The notes below the pieces were generated by a model that was not told where the DNA came from, ran no database searches, and was given only the letters and a program-made list of their open reading frames with translations. From contig NC_087384.1 of assembly GCF_963675165.1 (NCBI RefSeq), forward strand, positions 5,077,182 to 5,141,181: DNA of 64,000 nucleotides. Direction: 5' to 3'. Source of the stretch: Halichondria panicea (taxonomy: Eukaryota > Porifera > Demospongiae > Suberitida > Halichondriidae). Positions 10,705-22,300 of this stretch are shown piece by piece; position 1 is the stretch's first letter, and the number at the start of each line of letters is the position of its first letter. Position numbers and translations under genes: made by a program.

Positions 10705-12650
10705 GTGACATGTTGTCTGTGGTGGCCAATTTAACAGATTGCCCACAGTGAACAAGTTGGCCAGTTTGTGACACAACACCTCCATATCTTTGGACATCAT
10801 CCCGCAGGTTGAAGGTCTCAAGAAGATCCACAGACAGGCCAGTGGGAAGGCTTCCCAGGGTCATCACCTCTCCACCCACCTTAAGCTCAACACTCGAGAG
10901 AGATGCAGGCTGTACTTGTTTCTGTAATTTGTGTCATTTTGTATGCTTTCGTCGACTCAACATAAAAATGTGATAATTACCATTCTGAGTGCTCCTGGCT
11001 GTTTCTGTAATTTGTGTCATTTTGTATGCTTTCGTCGACACAACATAAAAATGTGATAATTACCATTCTGAGTGCTCCTGGCTGGTATATCGCCTTGTGT
11101 TTGGGTGGTGTTGCTCCATTCAGAAACTTTTGGACCGCATTTGAATGGTACATGTGTACCAGTCCTAACCCAATGCTCCTGGATGGTAATATGCATACTG
11201 GTTACGCGGGAAAGGGGGGGGTACGATCACTGTATATACAAGTACATGGCATAAAATGGTACAAAATGGTTGAATAAAAGTATAATAACTGTAGCAAGCC
11301 AACAGCTACCTACCAAAACTGAGTGTCGTTCCCCCGTCACACACAAGCCTGATGTCTTCCAACACGGCAAAGCTGAGAGCAATGTCTCTACTTGACGCAG
11401 CTTTATTAGAGTATACATTGTAGTTTCTCATCTTTGAGTTGAAAGCCTCACACCTGCATGAATAAAATGGATGTACAGTGGACAGTAATTTGTTATACCT
11501 TTCTGTGTTAAAAGATGATGGGGGACCACACTCTTTCATACTTTCCGGAAGATGGAGTAGCAGTTTGTTTTTTCAGCATTTCAGGCATGTTTTCTTTTAC
11601 GGTGGCCACAAAGTGCTGACATATCTGGTCATAGTCGTGTACTTTATCCTCGGTGAATGGTACACAGTAGGCAATTCTGAATACCTACATGTATACATGT
11701 ACACGTACAAGTACACATTTGCATTATAAGGTTATAAGGTCAGTCTGTACCATGTGCTCGAAGCTATATACTTGTAATGCGTACATGTGCATGTACCTTT
11801 GAAAGAGCAAGCCAAACTTTTCTCTCTCCTTCAGATAGGTACGGCCAAAACACAAACAACGCAATCTGAGACAAAGCCTTGTAATCTCTTCCCACAAATG
11901 ACTTGTGATAGCTGACGATATTGCCAAGGACTTTCCCTTTAATGCGTTGAAAGTGTTCATCTTGGCAAGCACCTGGCGTTTCTGAGCTGCTGCATGAGTT
12001 GTGGGATAGGGTCTTGAGGAGGTACTTGTATGGTCCAAGGAGAATTGTGTGTAGTGTCTCCACAGGAGTTGACCTGTCGTGTGTTGGCAAAATTAAGTTT
12101 GTGTACCATAGCTGGATATTATGCGTTTAATGTGAAATCTTAATAATTGTAAAACTAATTGCTCCTCACACGTCCCATTTAAACAATTAACACACGATTG
12201 TTACATGCACTTGACTCGATCCAAAACACGTATCATGTACATGTAACCACCATACACATACATATAGAAACGTTACCTGAAGAGATCTACACTTAGAAGG
12301 AATAGGGGATTATCGATCTCTTTCGATTCATTCTGAAACGCTGCCTTGGATTGTCAGCCAAAGTTGCAATAACGGGAGCAAAGACAAGAACATTTTGTTT
12401 GAGAGTAGAGTCACACATGACAATGCCATCCTCAAGTTTCTTGAGGTCTGACACAATTGCTCCAGACATCTCCATACAATCAACTTTGTTTGAACAAGCG
12501 ATGAAATGGATGTTATGCAGCTGACAGTTTTGATGACGAGGTAGACCAACAAGAAGAAAGCACCAGCAATCAAACTTATTCCACTTTTTAGACTGCGGTT
12601 GCCGCTTGTATCGTCGGTGTACAAAAGAAGAGGAACAGTCATCACCGGGA
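10705..12650 (-). pseudogene. decayed TNP2/CACTA(EnSpm)-like transposase gene, intron-containing
   Basis: Minus-strand blocks appear in family order. About 12645-12283 has YTDDTSGNRS, then KKWNKFDCW, GLPRHQNCQLHNIHFIACSN, EDGI and ADNPR. About 12078-11799 has TPVETLHTILLGPYKYLL, QKRQVLAKMNTFN, SFVGRDYKALSQ and LWLALSK-like sequence. About 11690-11500 and 11460-11310 have KLLLHLPESMKECGPPSSFN, ERCEAFNSKMRN and NKAASSRDIALSF. About 10910-10705 is a C-terminal block. These resemble the TNP2-like proteins common in sponge, cnidarian and mollusc genomes. Plausible GT-AG introns separate blocks (for example donor at 11310). However, at least five frame changes are needed, among them one after GNRS, one after ADNP, two around the QKRQ block, and an A6 run near 11560. 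Segments between blocks are also missing. It is divergent from SRCAP and RAP1GDS1 but co-oriented with, and just upstream of, the channel. Confidence 0.72.
10919..11083 (+). repeat. 83-bp tandem duplication
   Basis: The segment starting ttctgtaatttgtgtcattt and ending gagtgctcctggctg occurs twice in a row with one mismatch. It spans the acceptor side of the last block of the transposase pseudogene, so that splice region is duplicated. Confidence 0.9.
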
Positions 12651-13114
12651 GCCCCCCACATGTCTCCTTGATCAGGGGTGATCGCTGTGATTGTACACTC
12701 TGAAACTATCGGCTTTGTAAAATAATCTGTATACAGCTAAAAGAACTGGTTTTGGTAATTAGTCTCATTTACGTTGATTTCAAAAATGTTGTTAATCTAC
12801 ACACATACAATTCCGGACAAAGCATGCATATGCACTATATAAATTCTACAAAAGGCCTAGCATATTTAAGATTATAGCCTTGTCACTATAAGGTCCTTTA
12901 ATGGAGCGCTTTCTCCCTTCTGTACTAGAAATCGGCCTGGGAAAAAGGCTAGTAGGATGTGCTACTAAGTTAATTGAACATGCGTTTTTCATTTACCATG
13001 CAATGTTTAGCTGTATATAATATACAAATGCTGGGTAATTGTTCTAATAGCGATCGCTGTCTTGCTATATCATAATGTTATTAATTGTCTTCCAGCTCAC
13101 TATTATGTATAGGA

Positions 13115-13324
13115 TATACCACACCTAAGAGGAGGATATGCACCCATATATCCTCCGCTACCGTGGTTACTCCGAGGCGGAGCCGAGGGGTATGTAACCA
13201 CGGTAAACTAAAAAACAACTTGAAAAACTGTGCATGCCTGCGCCTGGGGCTGTATGCTAATATTCTATATATCCTACAGCTGTTGACCAATGAGATCAAT
13301 TTGTAGTGACGTAAGTGTGGTATA
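13115..13324. mobile_element. short inverted-repeat element (MITE-like)
   Basis: The termini TATACCACAC and GTGTGGTATA are inverted copies 210 bp apart. An inner palindrome (ACCGTGGTTAC / GTAACCACGGT) surrounds a GC-rich CGAGGCGGAGCCGAG core. No coding capacity. Superfamily not assigned. The rest of 12.7-13.6 kb shows nothing I can support. Confidence 0.65.
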
Positions 13325-14512
13325 AATATAGCTTTACTTTAAATGTTTTCTCAGCATTAAGATATGTCTCACCCACATTCAACATAAGTTTCATGCATGT
13401 CTGCCTTGCAAGGGTTTCACTGCACTCTTTAGCGAACTTCCCGTCTGTATAGTTAGACAAGACGCTGTATTATTATAATAAGTGTCAATTGTCCGATAAC
13501 AATTCAGACAGCCGGCGAACATGTTCTGAATATTAATATTTTGAGTGCCCTCACCATCACAGAAAATGGTTTCCTCTGATTGCTGATATGCTTATACATC
13601 ATTATTGGTTTGTCATTTCTTAAACAGCCTCGTTAATTTTTTTTTGCAGTTGATCGGTATAACTGGATGGTCCAGTTTAGCCTATACTTAGCATCATTAG
13701 TAGAGACTATTGTGAGGCAATGTGCACTCAAGTCAGTACACCACATACATACTGCATGCATTTTCTGGGATGGCCTGATCAGGTTAATGTAACTAGAAGG
13801 AAATTAGTCAATACTATATTGGATTTTGAAACAAAAAGTTGGTGGACTTATGATGGATAAGCAGGTCCTGGCCCCTCTAGGTGTATGGTTTCCTCTTTGA
13901 AACTCATTGTGAATTCTAGGCCACTTAGCTATTGAAAATGGTCACCCCTCGCTTCCATATACAAAGTTGTTAGCTTGGTTTTATTTTCACATACAGTGGC
14001 CTTTTAAACGGTGCAAAGCGGACGACATTGCATTTCCTAGCCTGCTACGTACACTGGAACATAAGAGATATACGGATTGCTTGAAACACTGGTCAAAAAC
14101 TGATAGTGACAGAACAGACCCTTCTTCAAAAAGGCAAGTAATATACCATAACTTTTAAGTGCAAGATTGTGATTGTCATTGTGATGTAAAAATAATCCAA
14201 GGTACTTGTCTACGGTTGTGGTTTGTAGAATTTTGCTTTTATGGTATCAAAAAACATATGTCATTTTGAACATACGCTTGTAACTGTCCCTGTAAGCCTG
14301 TAAGAGTTGTGTTTGTGTTAAGAATAATTTCATGGCCATGGGTGACTGCATGCTTACCGGAAACACTATCAGGTCATGCATGTTATAACAGAAAGTAACG
14401 GTGGATTGTAAGACTCTCGAAAATGTTGTGCTGTATGTATGGACATTTTTTACGCACAGAGTAACCACAGAATTGATGTACACTTTGTATTTCTACAGAT
14501 TGACTCTAAATC

Positions 14513-15250
14513 ATGAAAATGAAAACTGCTGTTGGTGCATTCATCTTAATAGTCTTTGTCACCTATCAAAGTGTTAACGCCGGTCGTTTTGAAAGTGTTG
14601 AAGTTTTTTCACAGCACTCTTGCCCTGATTTGGTGGAAACTGGAAAGCTCTACAGGGCTCTACGCCCCGATGAAAACTGTGATAAGAATAGCGGGTTGGT
14701 CCCTAAAGATCCTTCTGCCAAACACAGTGTAGACTCTCATGTTAGCGAAAGAGAAAAAGACACTCAGTATATCTCTTTGTCGACGTCTAAAGACGTTACC
14801 AATAGATATAAGAATAAGGAGAAACCTAGGATAGTCGAAGTGCTAGTTAAAGATCTTCCTGAATCTTGTAAGATTATAAACCTAAATGATAAGAACGTTC
14901 GTCTGAAGGAAAATCTTAGTAGTCTATCTATTAAGAACGCATTGAGAGATTGCGAAGTGCTGCTTGATAGTAAGTTTCCCATACCCTGTAAAGAAATAGA
15001 TCCCGATGAGGACGACAGTCAACGGCAGTTTAATGAGGAGATGATACTTGCGATTAACAATCCAACATGCTTCAAACTGCTCACTGATTTAAAGGCCTCT
15101 AAACGCCTTGAATGGTCTAAAAACGAGATCACGATCCCTAAACTGCCGAATATCATGTTCCCGAGTGACAAAAGCCGCAAACTCAAAACCGTCTTCAAAA
15201 TCAGGAAATTTTGTAAGCAGCTCATGAAAAAATTTCCAAAATTTGGTTGA
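14513..15250 (+). CDS. small secreted protein, possible ADP-ribosyltransferase-like fold (copy 2)
   Basis: 245 residues, intact, with the same signal peptide and tttctacag acceptor 15 bases upstream of the ATG as copy 1. It keeps LYRALRP, the Ser-Thr-Ser strand (YISLSTS) and FNEEM. It differs from copy 1 by scattered substitutions and by two short deletions near the C-terminus. Reading frame, Cys positions and signal peptide are preserved in both copies, so both are probably expressed or only recently duplicated. Function is not recognised with confidence; an ADP-ribosyltransferase-like fold is a guess from motif order. Confidence 0.7.
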   Translation: MKMKTAVGAFILIVFVTYQSVNAGRFESVEVFSQHSCPDLVETGKLYRALRPDENCDKNSGLVPKDPSAKHSVDSHVSEREKDTQYISLSTSKDVTNRYKNKEKPRIVEVLVKDLPESCKIINLNDKNVRLKENLSSLSIKNALRDCEVLLDSKFPIPCKEIDPDEDDSQRQFNEEMILAINNPTCFKLLTDLKASKRLEWSKNEITIPKLPNIMFPSDKSRKLKTVFKIRKFCKQLMKKFPKFG

Positions 15251-15531
15251 CAGCATGTATTCTAATCAACTTACTAACTGATGGTATATAGCCTAGCTCT
15301 AAATTGCACATTATTCAATCTGTTGTGTACTGACTCTACTGAGATTTGCCTATCAATGATCAATGATATCTTCTATGTATAGATAGGTTGTACTCGTGGC
15401 TTATATTAGAGGGAATTTGAAAAGAGCAGGCAATGTCTTGAGCTACGTATATACCAAGGCCAGTGGGGAGACTAGAGAGGGAAAGGCCAATAAAAGTACG
15501 TACATAATTATCACACTGATTCCAAGACATT

Positions 15532-15563
15532 CTTAGGGTTAGGGTCAGGGTTAGGGTTAATTA
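15532..15563 (+). repeat. short TTAGGG-like tract
   Basis: ttagggttagggtcagggttagggtta contains about four telomere-like hexamers. The matching place in copy 1 (1960-2035) has only scattered TTAGGG/TCAGGG pieces separated by unrelated sequence. Confidence 0.7.
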
Positions 15564-16380
15564 TACAGTCAATTTAAAAATGGTACACACGAATATTATT
15601 GAACAGATATGAATTTAAACAGCTTTCTACTGCGTTACAATAAAAAAACTATATACAGGACCATAACACGAAATGATTTCCACTTTTACTTAATAATTAC
15701 GTACACGAACAAATATAATTATAATTATGTCACCGATAAATCCGCTAGTGTGTTCTTAGTTTTAAGAGTGCTTCTCCCAGTAGAGCTGTCACTACATCTT
15801 GACCATTGCTTTCCACACTATGGAACCAGATCACAAACAGCTGGAGAGGACTGATCTCAACAGAACGAGATCTCTGGGTGGAAGAGAAAAGCATGACTTA
15901 CTTTAAGTGTGTGGGAGGGTTAGGGTTACAATCTGTTACAAACGATTATTATCTTGCAGTTTGAAACAATTGCATGTACTTACTGGGTACTTTCGCTCCC
16001 AAAGGTCAAGGAACTCCTCACCGAGTCTGCCAAGCAATCGAAGCTGCACACAAAAAATACATACATTTAACACATGCAGTCAGTCATCAGTAAATCGGCT
16101 CACTAAGATGCAATTATAGCATTATAAAGTGAGCTCCACGTCAACTATTTGACTTGTGATTATCATCAAGAGTATAATATAAGAAGAGAAAGTATCGAAC
16201 TACCGATATCTATACACAAAAACTATGCACAAAGTAACGTGACATCCTGTCAATTGCACGTGAGCAACTCGCAATTGACTTTTGCGCAAGCTTGCGTGCA
16301 TACACTACGCAACGCACAGAATTTGTTAACAATGAGTAAAGAGTGCAAATGAAGAGGGTCAACTCGACTATTGTCTCTAT

Positions 16381-19300
16381 TTAGATGATTTTTGTGAAGA
16401 GACCGTCTCCTATATTGTGCGGTGAGCAGCTCTGAATGTTGAATGCAAACAACTGGTAGAATCAGATGTAATTACCACACCCCTAAAAACGTCACGGTTA
16501 GGAGATTACTACAATACTTATCACGTGCGAGTCATGTTACTTTGTGCAAAGTTTTTGTGTAGAGGTAATCGGTAGTTTGACACTCTTATCTTCATCATGA
16601 GCATACACAAACTATACGTATATGTATTACTATAATGATAGAACTTACAGTTATTGCCGTTAACTGATTGTTGAGAGGAGCTAGATGAGAGTTTGGGATA
16701 CTGATAACTCTCGGCTCATCGATGGTGATTGACTCCAGGGTTGTTAGTCCTAGCTGTTTCTGACGTAAGAACTGGAGGATGTTGACTATCAGTTGGCACA
16801 GTTCTTTGGCACCATCAACCAATGTCACAAAGTGACCCACCTCTTGACAAAGAGCAGCCCCTACAAATCAACCAATACAATTAATACACAACCCTGTGCC
16901 TTGTCTTTGCAATGTAAATGCATAAGGTGCTACGATAGGCAGGCACACGCGAACACTATACAGGACTAATTAAATTAATATTGTCAAATCAATAGAAACA
17001 CTAGCCTCGGTGCCATGCAGGCCGTTTTTTCCGCTATGTCGAAAATAGGTGTTAGCACATCATGTGCTGCACAATTAACCAGAATCTGGGTAATCGTACT
17101 ACTACGAACGTAAAAGATTTAGTAAATTATACCATAAACTAACAATTAGTCTGTTCACTATAATATCATGACTGCAGCTGTGGCTTCCATATGCCCTCTA
17201 TTGTGTTGGTTGAGAAGGCTTCAGCCTTGCACACTAGTCCGAAACCAATCATGCAGAAGAGGCTCTCATCTATACCTCAGGCCACGATGGTTGTATGACC
17301 AGGTTGTCTTCACAAGCACCATAAAAAGCACAAAGACTTGCCATAGCCTGACGGAACCAAGCTCAGACATCCCGACCATACAACCATCGTAGAGGTAGAT
17401 GAGAGCCTCTTCTGGCTTTAGACTATAGTGTGTACTAAGCCTTCTAGACCAACGCAATCAAAAGCATAAGCCACATGCAGCTAAGCTTCTTCACCATAAG
17501 ATAGAAAAAAAGAAGAGATTCCCCAGCACGAATAAGCACATGTGCACCATCACCCATGCAGGCCATTATTTTTCTCCCTTTCATTCCTTAGAGATAGGAA
17601 CGAAGCTATGGAAACACATATTATTTGGGTAGTACATGAATTAATATGTTGTCATAATAGAAGACATACATGTACAAAGTACTGGCTGCACCCACTCAGT
17701 CTCACTGTGTGCATACCACAAAAAAATACCTGACCAAAACCTATGCTAACTCTAACACATGTACTACTACATGTACATTTCAATGCACAGTGCTTGAACG
17801 TCTCCTAACGGCTATACCCCTGAATAAATGGCTAACCCCTACTGCACTGGCCATGTATACCCGGCCCAAATAAACAATTGATGTATGTAAAACAACCAGG
17901 CCCTCATAAATTAAATTAAAAGGCACTGCTGTAGCTGAAAGTTTGCTCCCCAAAAGTGTCCGTTCTAAATGTATAGGGGGGGGTTCCCACTCTCTATGCT
18001 CTCAACTCACCATTGCCTTGGCGAATACGAACATCAAAGAAGCACTGATGCAGTCTGTGATTTGTAGCTCCCAATAAACATCCACTCTATGGAAACAATA
18101 GATGTAATTTCACACATTGATAAACGAAGACTTACTTGACCAGTACTGGGGTTACTATCACACACCACAGCTCCAGTGCTTCGTGCTTCATTCTCAGCAC
18201 CAGGACCAAACAATGCCCTGAACAGTTTCGAACCATCACAATCACTGGATGGCGGGCGAATATAGTGGAACATGTAAGTAGGGTTCGTATCAGGATCACT
18301 GGAGGATCTCGAGTGCACAACCATTTCCTATATATGAAAAAACAAATGTACATGTAAAAATCAGTGTACATCAGTATGTATACTGTAACAGTAAATCATT
18401 AACTGATTTGAAGGGTAGGTATAACACAAAGATGTAGCTAGGCAGTGGCGGATCCAGGAAAAATGAAAATCGCATACAGTGCGAACTTTTTTGGGGGTTA
18501 CGCCCACTTCCGGTCATACATGACTAGGCCAGGGGAAGTCCTATAATAGACTTGCGTAGAGTTAGCTAGAGCTAGCTAGCTGCCACGAACAGTCAACTAG
18601 CTAGCCTAGGCTAACCTGAACACTCCTTTGGCAGTTGACACATCAAAACAACAGGTACAATCATTGAATCAAATTACAATAGCTACAAAAACTGATTAAT
18701 AGCTAGCTGGTAGGTAGCTGTAGTAAAGCCGGCCACAATAGCTATAGACTGAAAGGGGGGGGGGATCCGTGGCACCCTGGAATCTCCCCCTGGATCCGCC
18801 ACTGTGGTATACATACAGTACACTCACCGATGGCAGTGACTGGTCAACTATTTGAGTTGGAGCACCATGCAAACAATGGCCATTTATCACTTTTAAAAAC
18901 TAATTATTAAACATAGGGAATGAATTATGCGACTCACATATACCTCTTCAAAATATCCAGGGTAACAGCTGACGAAAGGCTTGTAGACAGATGGCATACC
19001 TTTATCTTCTTCAACTTGTTTGAGTACAACCTGATGAACAATACATTATATGCTGTACTGATACATTTTCACATGAGATCTTTGAGCACCAAAGTCATTA
19101 ACAACTATAGCTGTGTACATTACATTATGGCATACAATACCTTTTTCTGTACATCTTTCCCAGCCAAATTGAGTTTTTCAGGAGGCCGAACCAATTGTGA
19201 TGCAGTAGCATGCCCCGTTGTTCCACATTTCTCTTGAGCTTCGACCAAAGTACATATTCGTTTAGTTTCAAGTGGCACGCGTTCAGGTGGACGTAGTTGG

Positions 19301-22300
19301 TGTGGTAAAATACGATTGCCCACAGAGATTAATATTGTTGCTCTTGCATTCAAAGAGTTTGATAAGTGCAAGCTGTGACCTTCATCTTCTTCATATTGTT
19401 TGTGTTCGGCTGATACGACCTGTATGAACGATACACGAATCATGTACTGATGATATACACATTAATTCTTGCCACATAAATCAATATGAGTTACGGAAAT
19501 AAATAGATATCGCGTGAACAACTAATATTATGCATAATTTATACGATAGTGTTTACTTGCACATATATACAATATGACTTACCTCTCCGTAACAGCTGAC
19601 GAAAGGCTTGTAGACAGAGGGCATACTTTCATCTTCTTCAACTTGTTTGAGTACAACCTGATGAACAATACGTATACCTTATATACTGTACTGATACATT
19701 TTCACATGAGATCTTTGAGCACCAAAGTCATTAATAACTATAGCTGTGTACATTACATTATGGCATACAATACCTTTTTCTGTACATCTTTCCCAGCCAA
19801 ATTGAGTTTTTCAGGAGGCCGAACCAATTGTGATGCAGTGGCATGCCCCGTTGTTCCACATTTCTCTTGAGCTTCGACCAAAGTACATATTCGTTTAGTT
19901 TCAAGTGGCACGCGTTCGGGTGGACGTAGTTGGTGTGGTAAAATACGATTGCCCACAGAGATTAATATTGTTGCTCCTGCATTCAAAGAGTTTGATAAGT
20001 GCAAGCTGTGACCTTCATCTTCTTTATCTTGTTTGTGTTCGGCTGATACGACCTGTATGAACGATACACGAATCATGTACTGATGATATACACATTAATT
20101 CTTGCCACATAAATCAATATGAGTTACGGAAATAAATAGATATCGCGTGAACAACTAATATTATGCATAATTTATACGACAGTGTTTACTTGCACATATA
20201 TACAATATGACTTACCTCTCCGTAACAGCTGACGAAAGGCTTGTAGACAGAGGGCATACTTTCATCTTCTTCAACTTGTTTGAGTACAACCTGATGAACA
20301 ATACGTATACCTTATATACTGTACTGATACATTTTCACATGAGATCTTTGAGCACCAAAGTCATTAATAACTATAGCTGTGTACATTACATTATGGCACC
20401 TTTTTCTGTGCATCTTTCCCAGTCAAATTGAGTTTTTCAGGAGGCCGGACCAATTGTGATGCAGTAGCATGCCCCGTCGGCGTTGTTCCACATTTCTCTT
20501 GAGCTTCGACCAAAGTACATATTCGTTTAGTTTCAAGTGGCACGCGTTCAGGTGGACGTAGTTGGTGTGGTGAAATACGACTGCCCACAGAGATTAATAT
20601 TGTTGCTCCTGCATTCAAAGAGTTTGATAAGTGCAAGCTGTGACCTTTATCTTCTTCATTTTGTTTGTGTTCGGCTGATACGACCTGTATGAACGATACA
20701 CGAATCATGTACTGATACATAATTCTTGCCACATAAATTATGACTTTTGAGTTACGGGAATAACATTGAACGGTGCTTGGATAAATAGATACCGCGTGAA
20801 CATGCAACTAATATTATGCATATACGATAGTGTTTACTTGCACATATACAATGTGACTTACATACCTCTCCGTAACAGCTGACGAAAGGCTTGTAGACAG
20901 AGAGCATACCTTCATCTTCTTTAACTCGTTCGAGTACAACCTGTGATGAATGATACATATACACTGCGTGCATGATCATCAGTAACTATATAATAGTTAG
21001 ACACTGTTTAGGAAGGTTATACATGATTTAGAAGCCCAAAGGGCTGGTTGTAGTATCCCGAACACAGTGAGGGTTCTACTAGCCCTGAGGACTTCTAAAT
21101 CATGTAGAAACTTCCTAAACAGTGTCTAAGCATTTTAGATCATAGCAACCATGAGTATTTAGCCAATCAGATTTGATTGAATGTTCTTATCTAATCTTTG
21201 CTACATGATTTTTTAAGTGAAGTATATGATTTTCTAAGTTGGATAGAACACTTCCTTTAGCCAATCAAATTGCAGTATTTATGGCAAACATTCTAAAGCT
21301 GTATAGCTATAGTTACTGATGTATAGCTATAGTTACTGTTTCCTTACAGTGAAACCAAGTACCTTTTTTTGCACATCTTTGGAGGCTTGTTCATTATCAC
21401 TACACTCATCTTCGGTAGAACTCTCACTTGAAATATAATTGTTTTTATTTTCGTCATCATCTCTTCCTCCGCTACCACCACACCCACTGGCACTTGCACT
21501 GTTTCTATTTGATGAAGATGAGGTAGAGTGAGATCCTGTTTGGGAAGAGGACCCGCCGTCATGTTTACCAGTAGTAGAGTCTTTGTTTCCATTGTTCCCA
21601 TTGTTCCCATTGCAGCTCAGTATTTGGGGGCTACCTTTTTTCCTGCTAAGAGTCTTGATGTGACATAGGGATCGTTCGTTTGTAGACTTCTCCGGGTCGA
21701 CAATTAGTCTCACTCTGTCATCTTCCTCAGCTTGTTTCTCAGTTGATTGTTTCTTTCTTTTTTTTCGGCGCACAGCTAATTGTTCTCCATTATGACTAGA
21801 AGTATCAGAATCGTTATAGTCGAGAGCTACATCACTACCGGTATAACTTTTTTTTCTCTCCTTTTGTTGCCAACTCTGAGTTTTTGTTGTGGGGATGGGT
21901 GCGTGGTTACCTTTGGAAGATTGAGCGGCTTCTTCAACAATAGTGATGTTATTCACAGCCAGCTGCTGCTGACGTTTGTGCCTTGATTTTTGTTTATTGC
22001 GTTGCTTGGGTCGCTGTGGTTGAAAGAAAAACTTACAAAATGCCTAAATCATGCAGGGATGGTGAAGGGGTTAGCATGCAACATTACCTTTTTAAAACAA
22101 GGATAGACACATGGCTTGATGGCAGAGGGCATAACTTTATCTTCTTTAACTAGTTCGCAAGGGGCTGATACGACCTGTGTATCATTTGTGATGAATAATA
22201 CACATGCAGGCTACTCACACAGTGAGATTCCTACTACGTATTAACTTACAGTGATGTCATGTGACTGTTTATCCACATCTTCGGAGGCTTCATCGCTATC

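Larger units (their letters stand above)
13638..16350 (+). repeat. segmental duplication, copy 2
   Basis: Partner of 1-2795. It begins at tttttttgcagttgatcgg and ends near 16350, about 30 bp before the inferred last exon of the large minus-strand gene. It contains the second secreted-protein gene. Confidence 0.9.

Noticed and set aside
17668-17873. Plus-strand frame of 67 codons near 17.7 kb
   Set aside because: It is part of an interspersed repeat that also borders the SGPL1 pseudogene at 2990-3057. No protein similarity.
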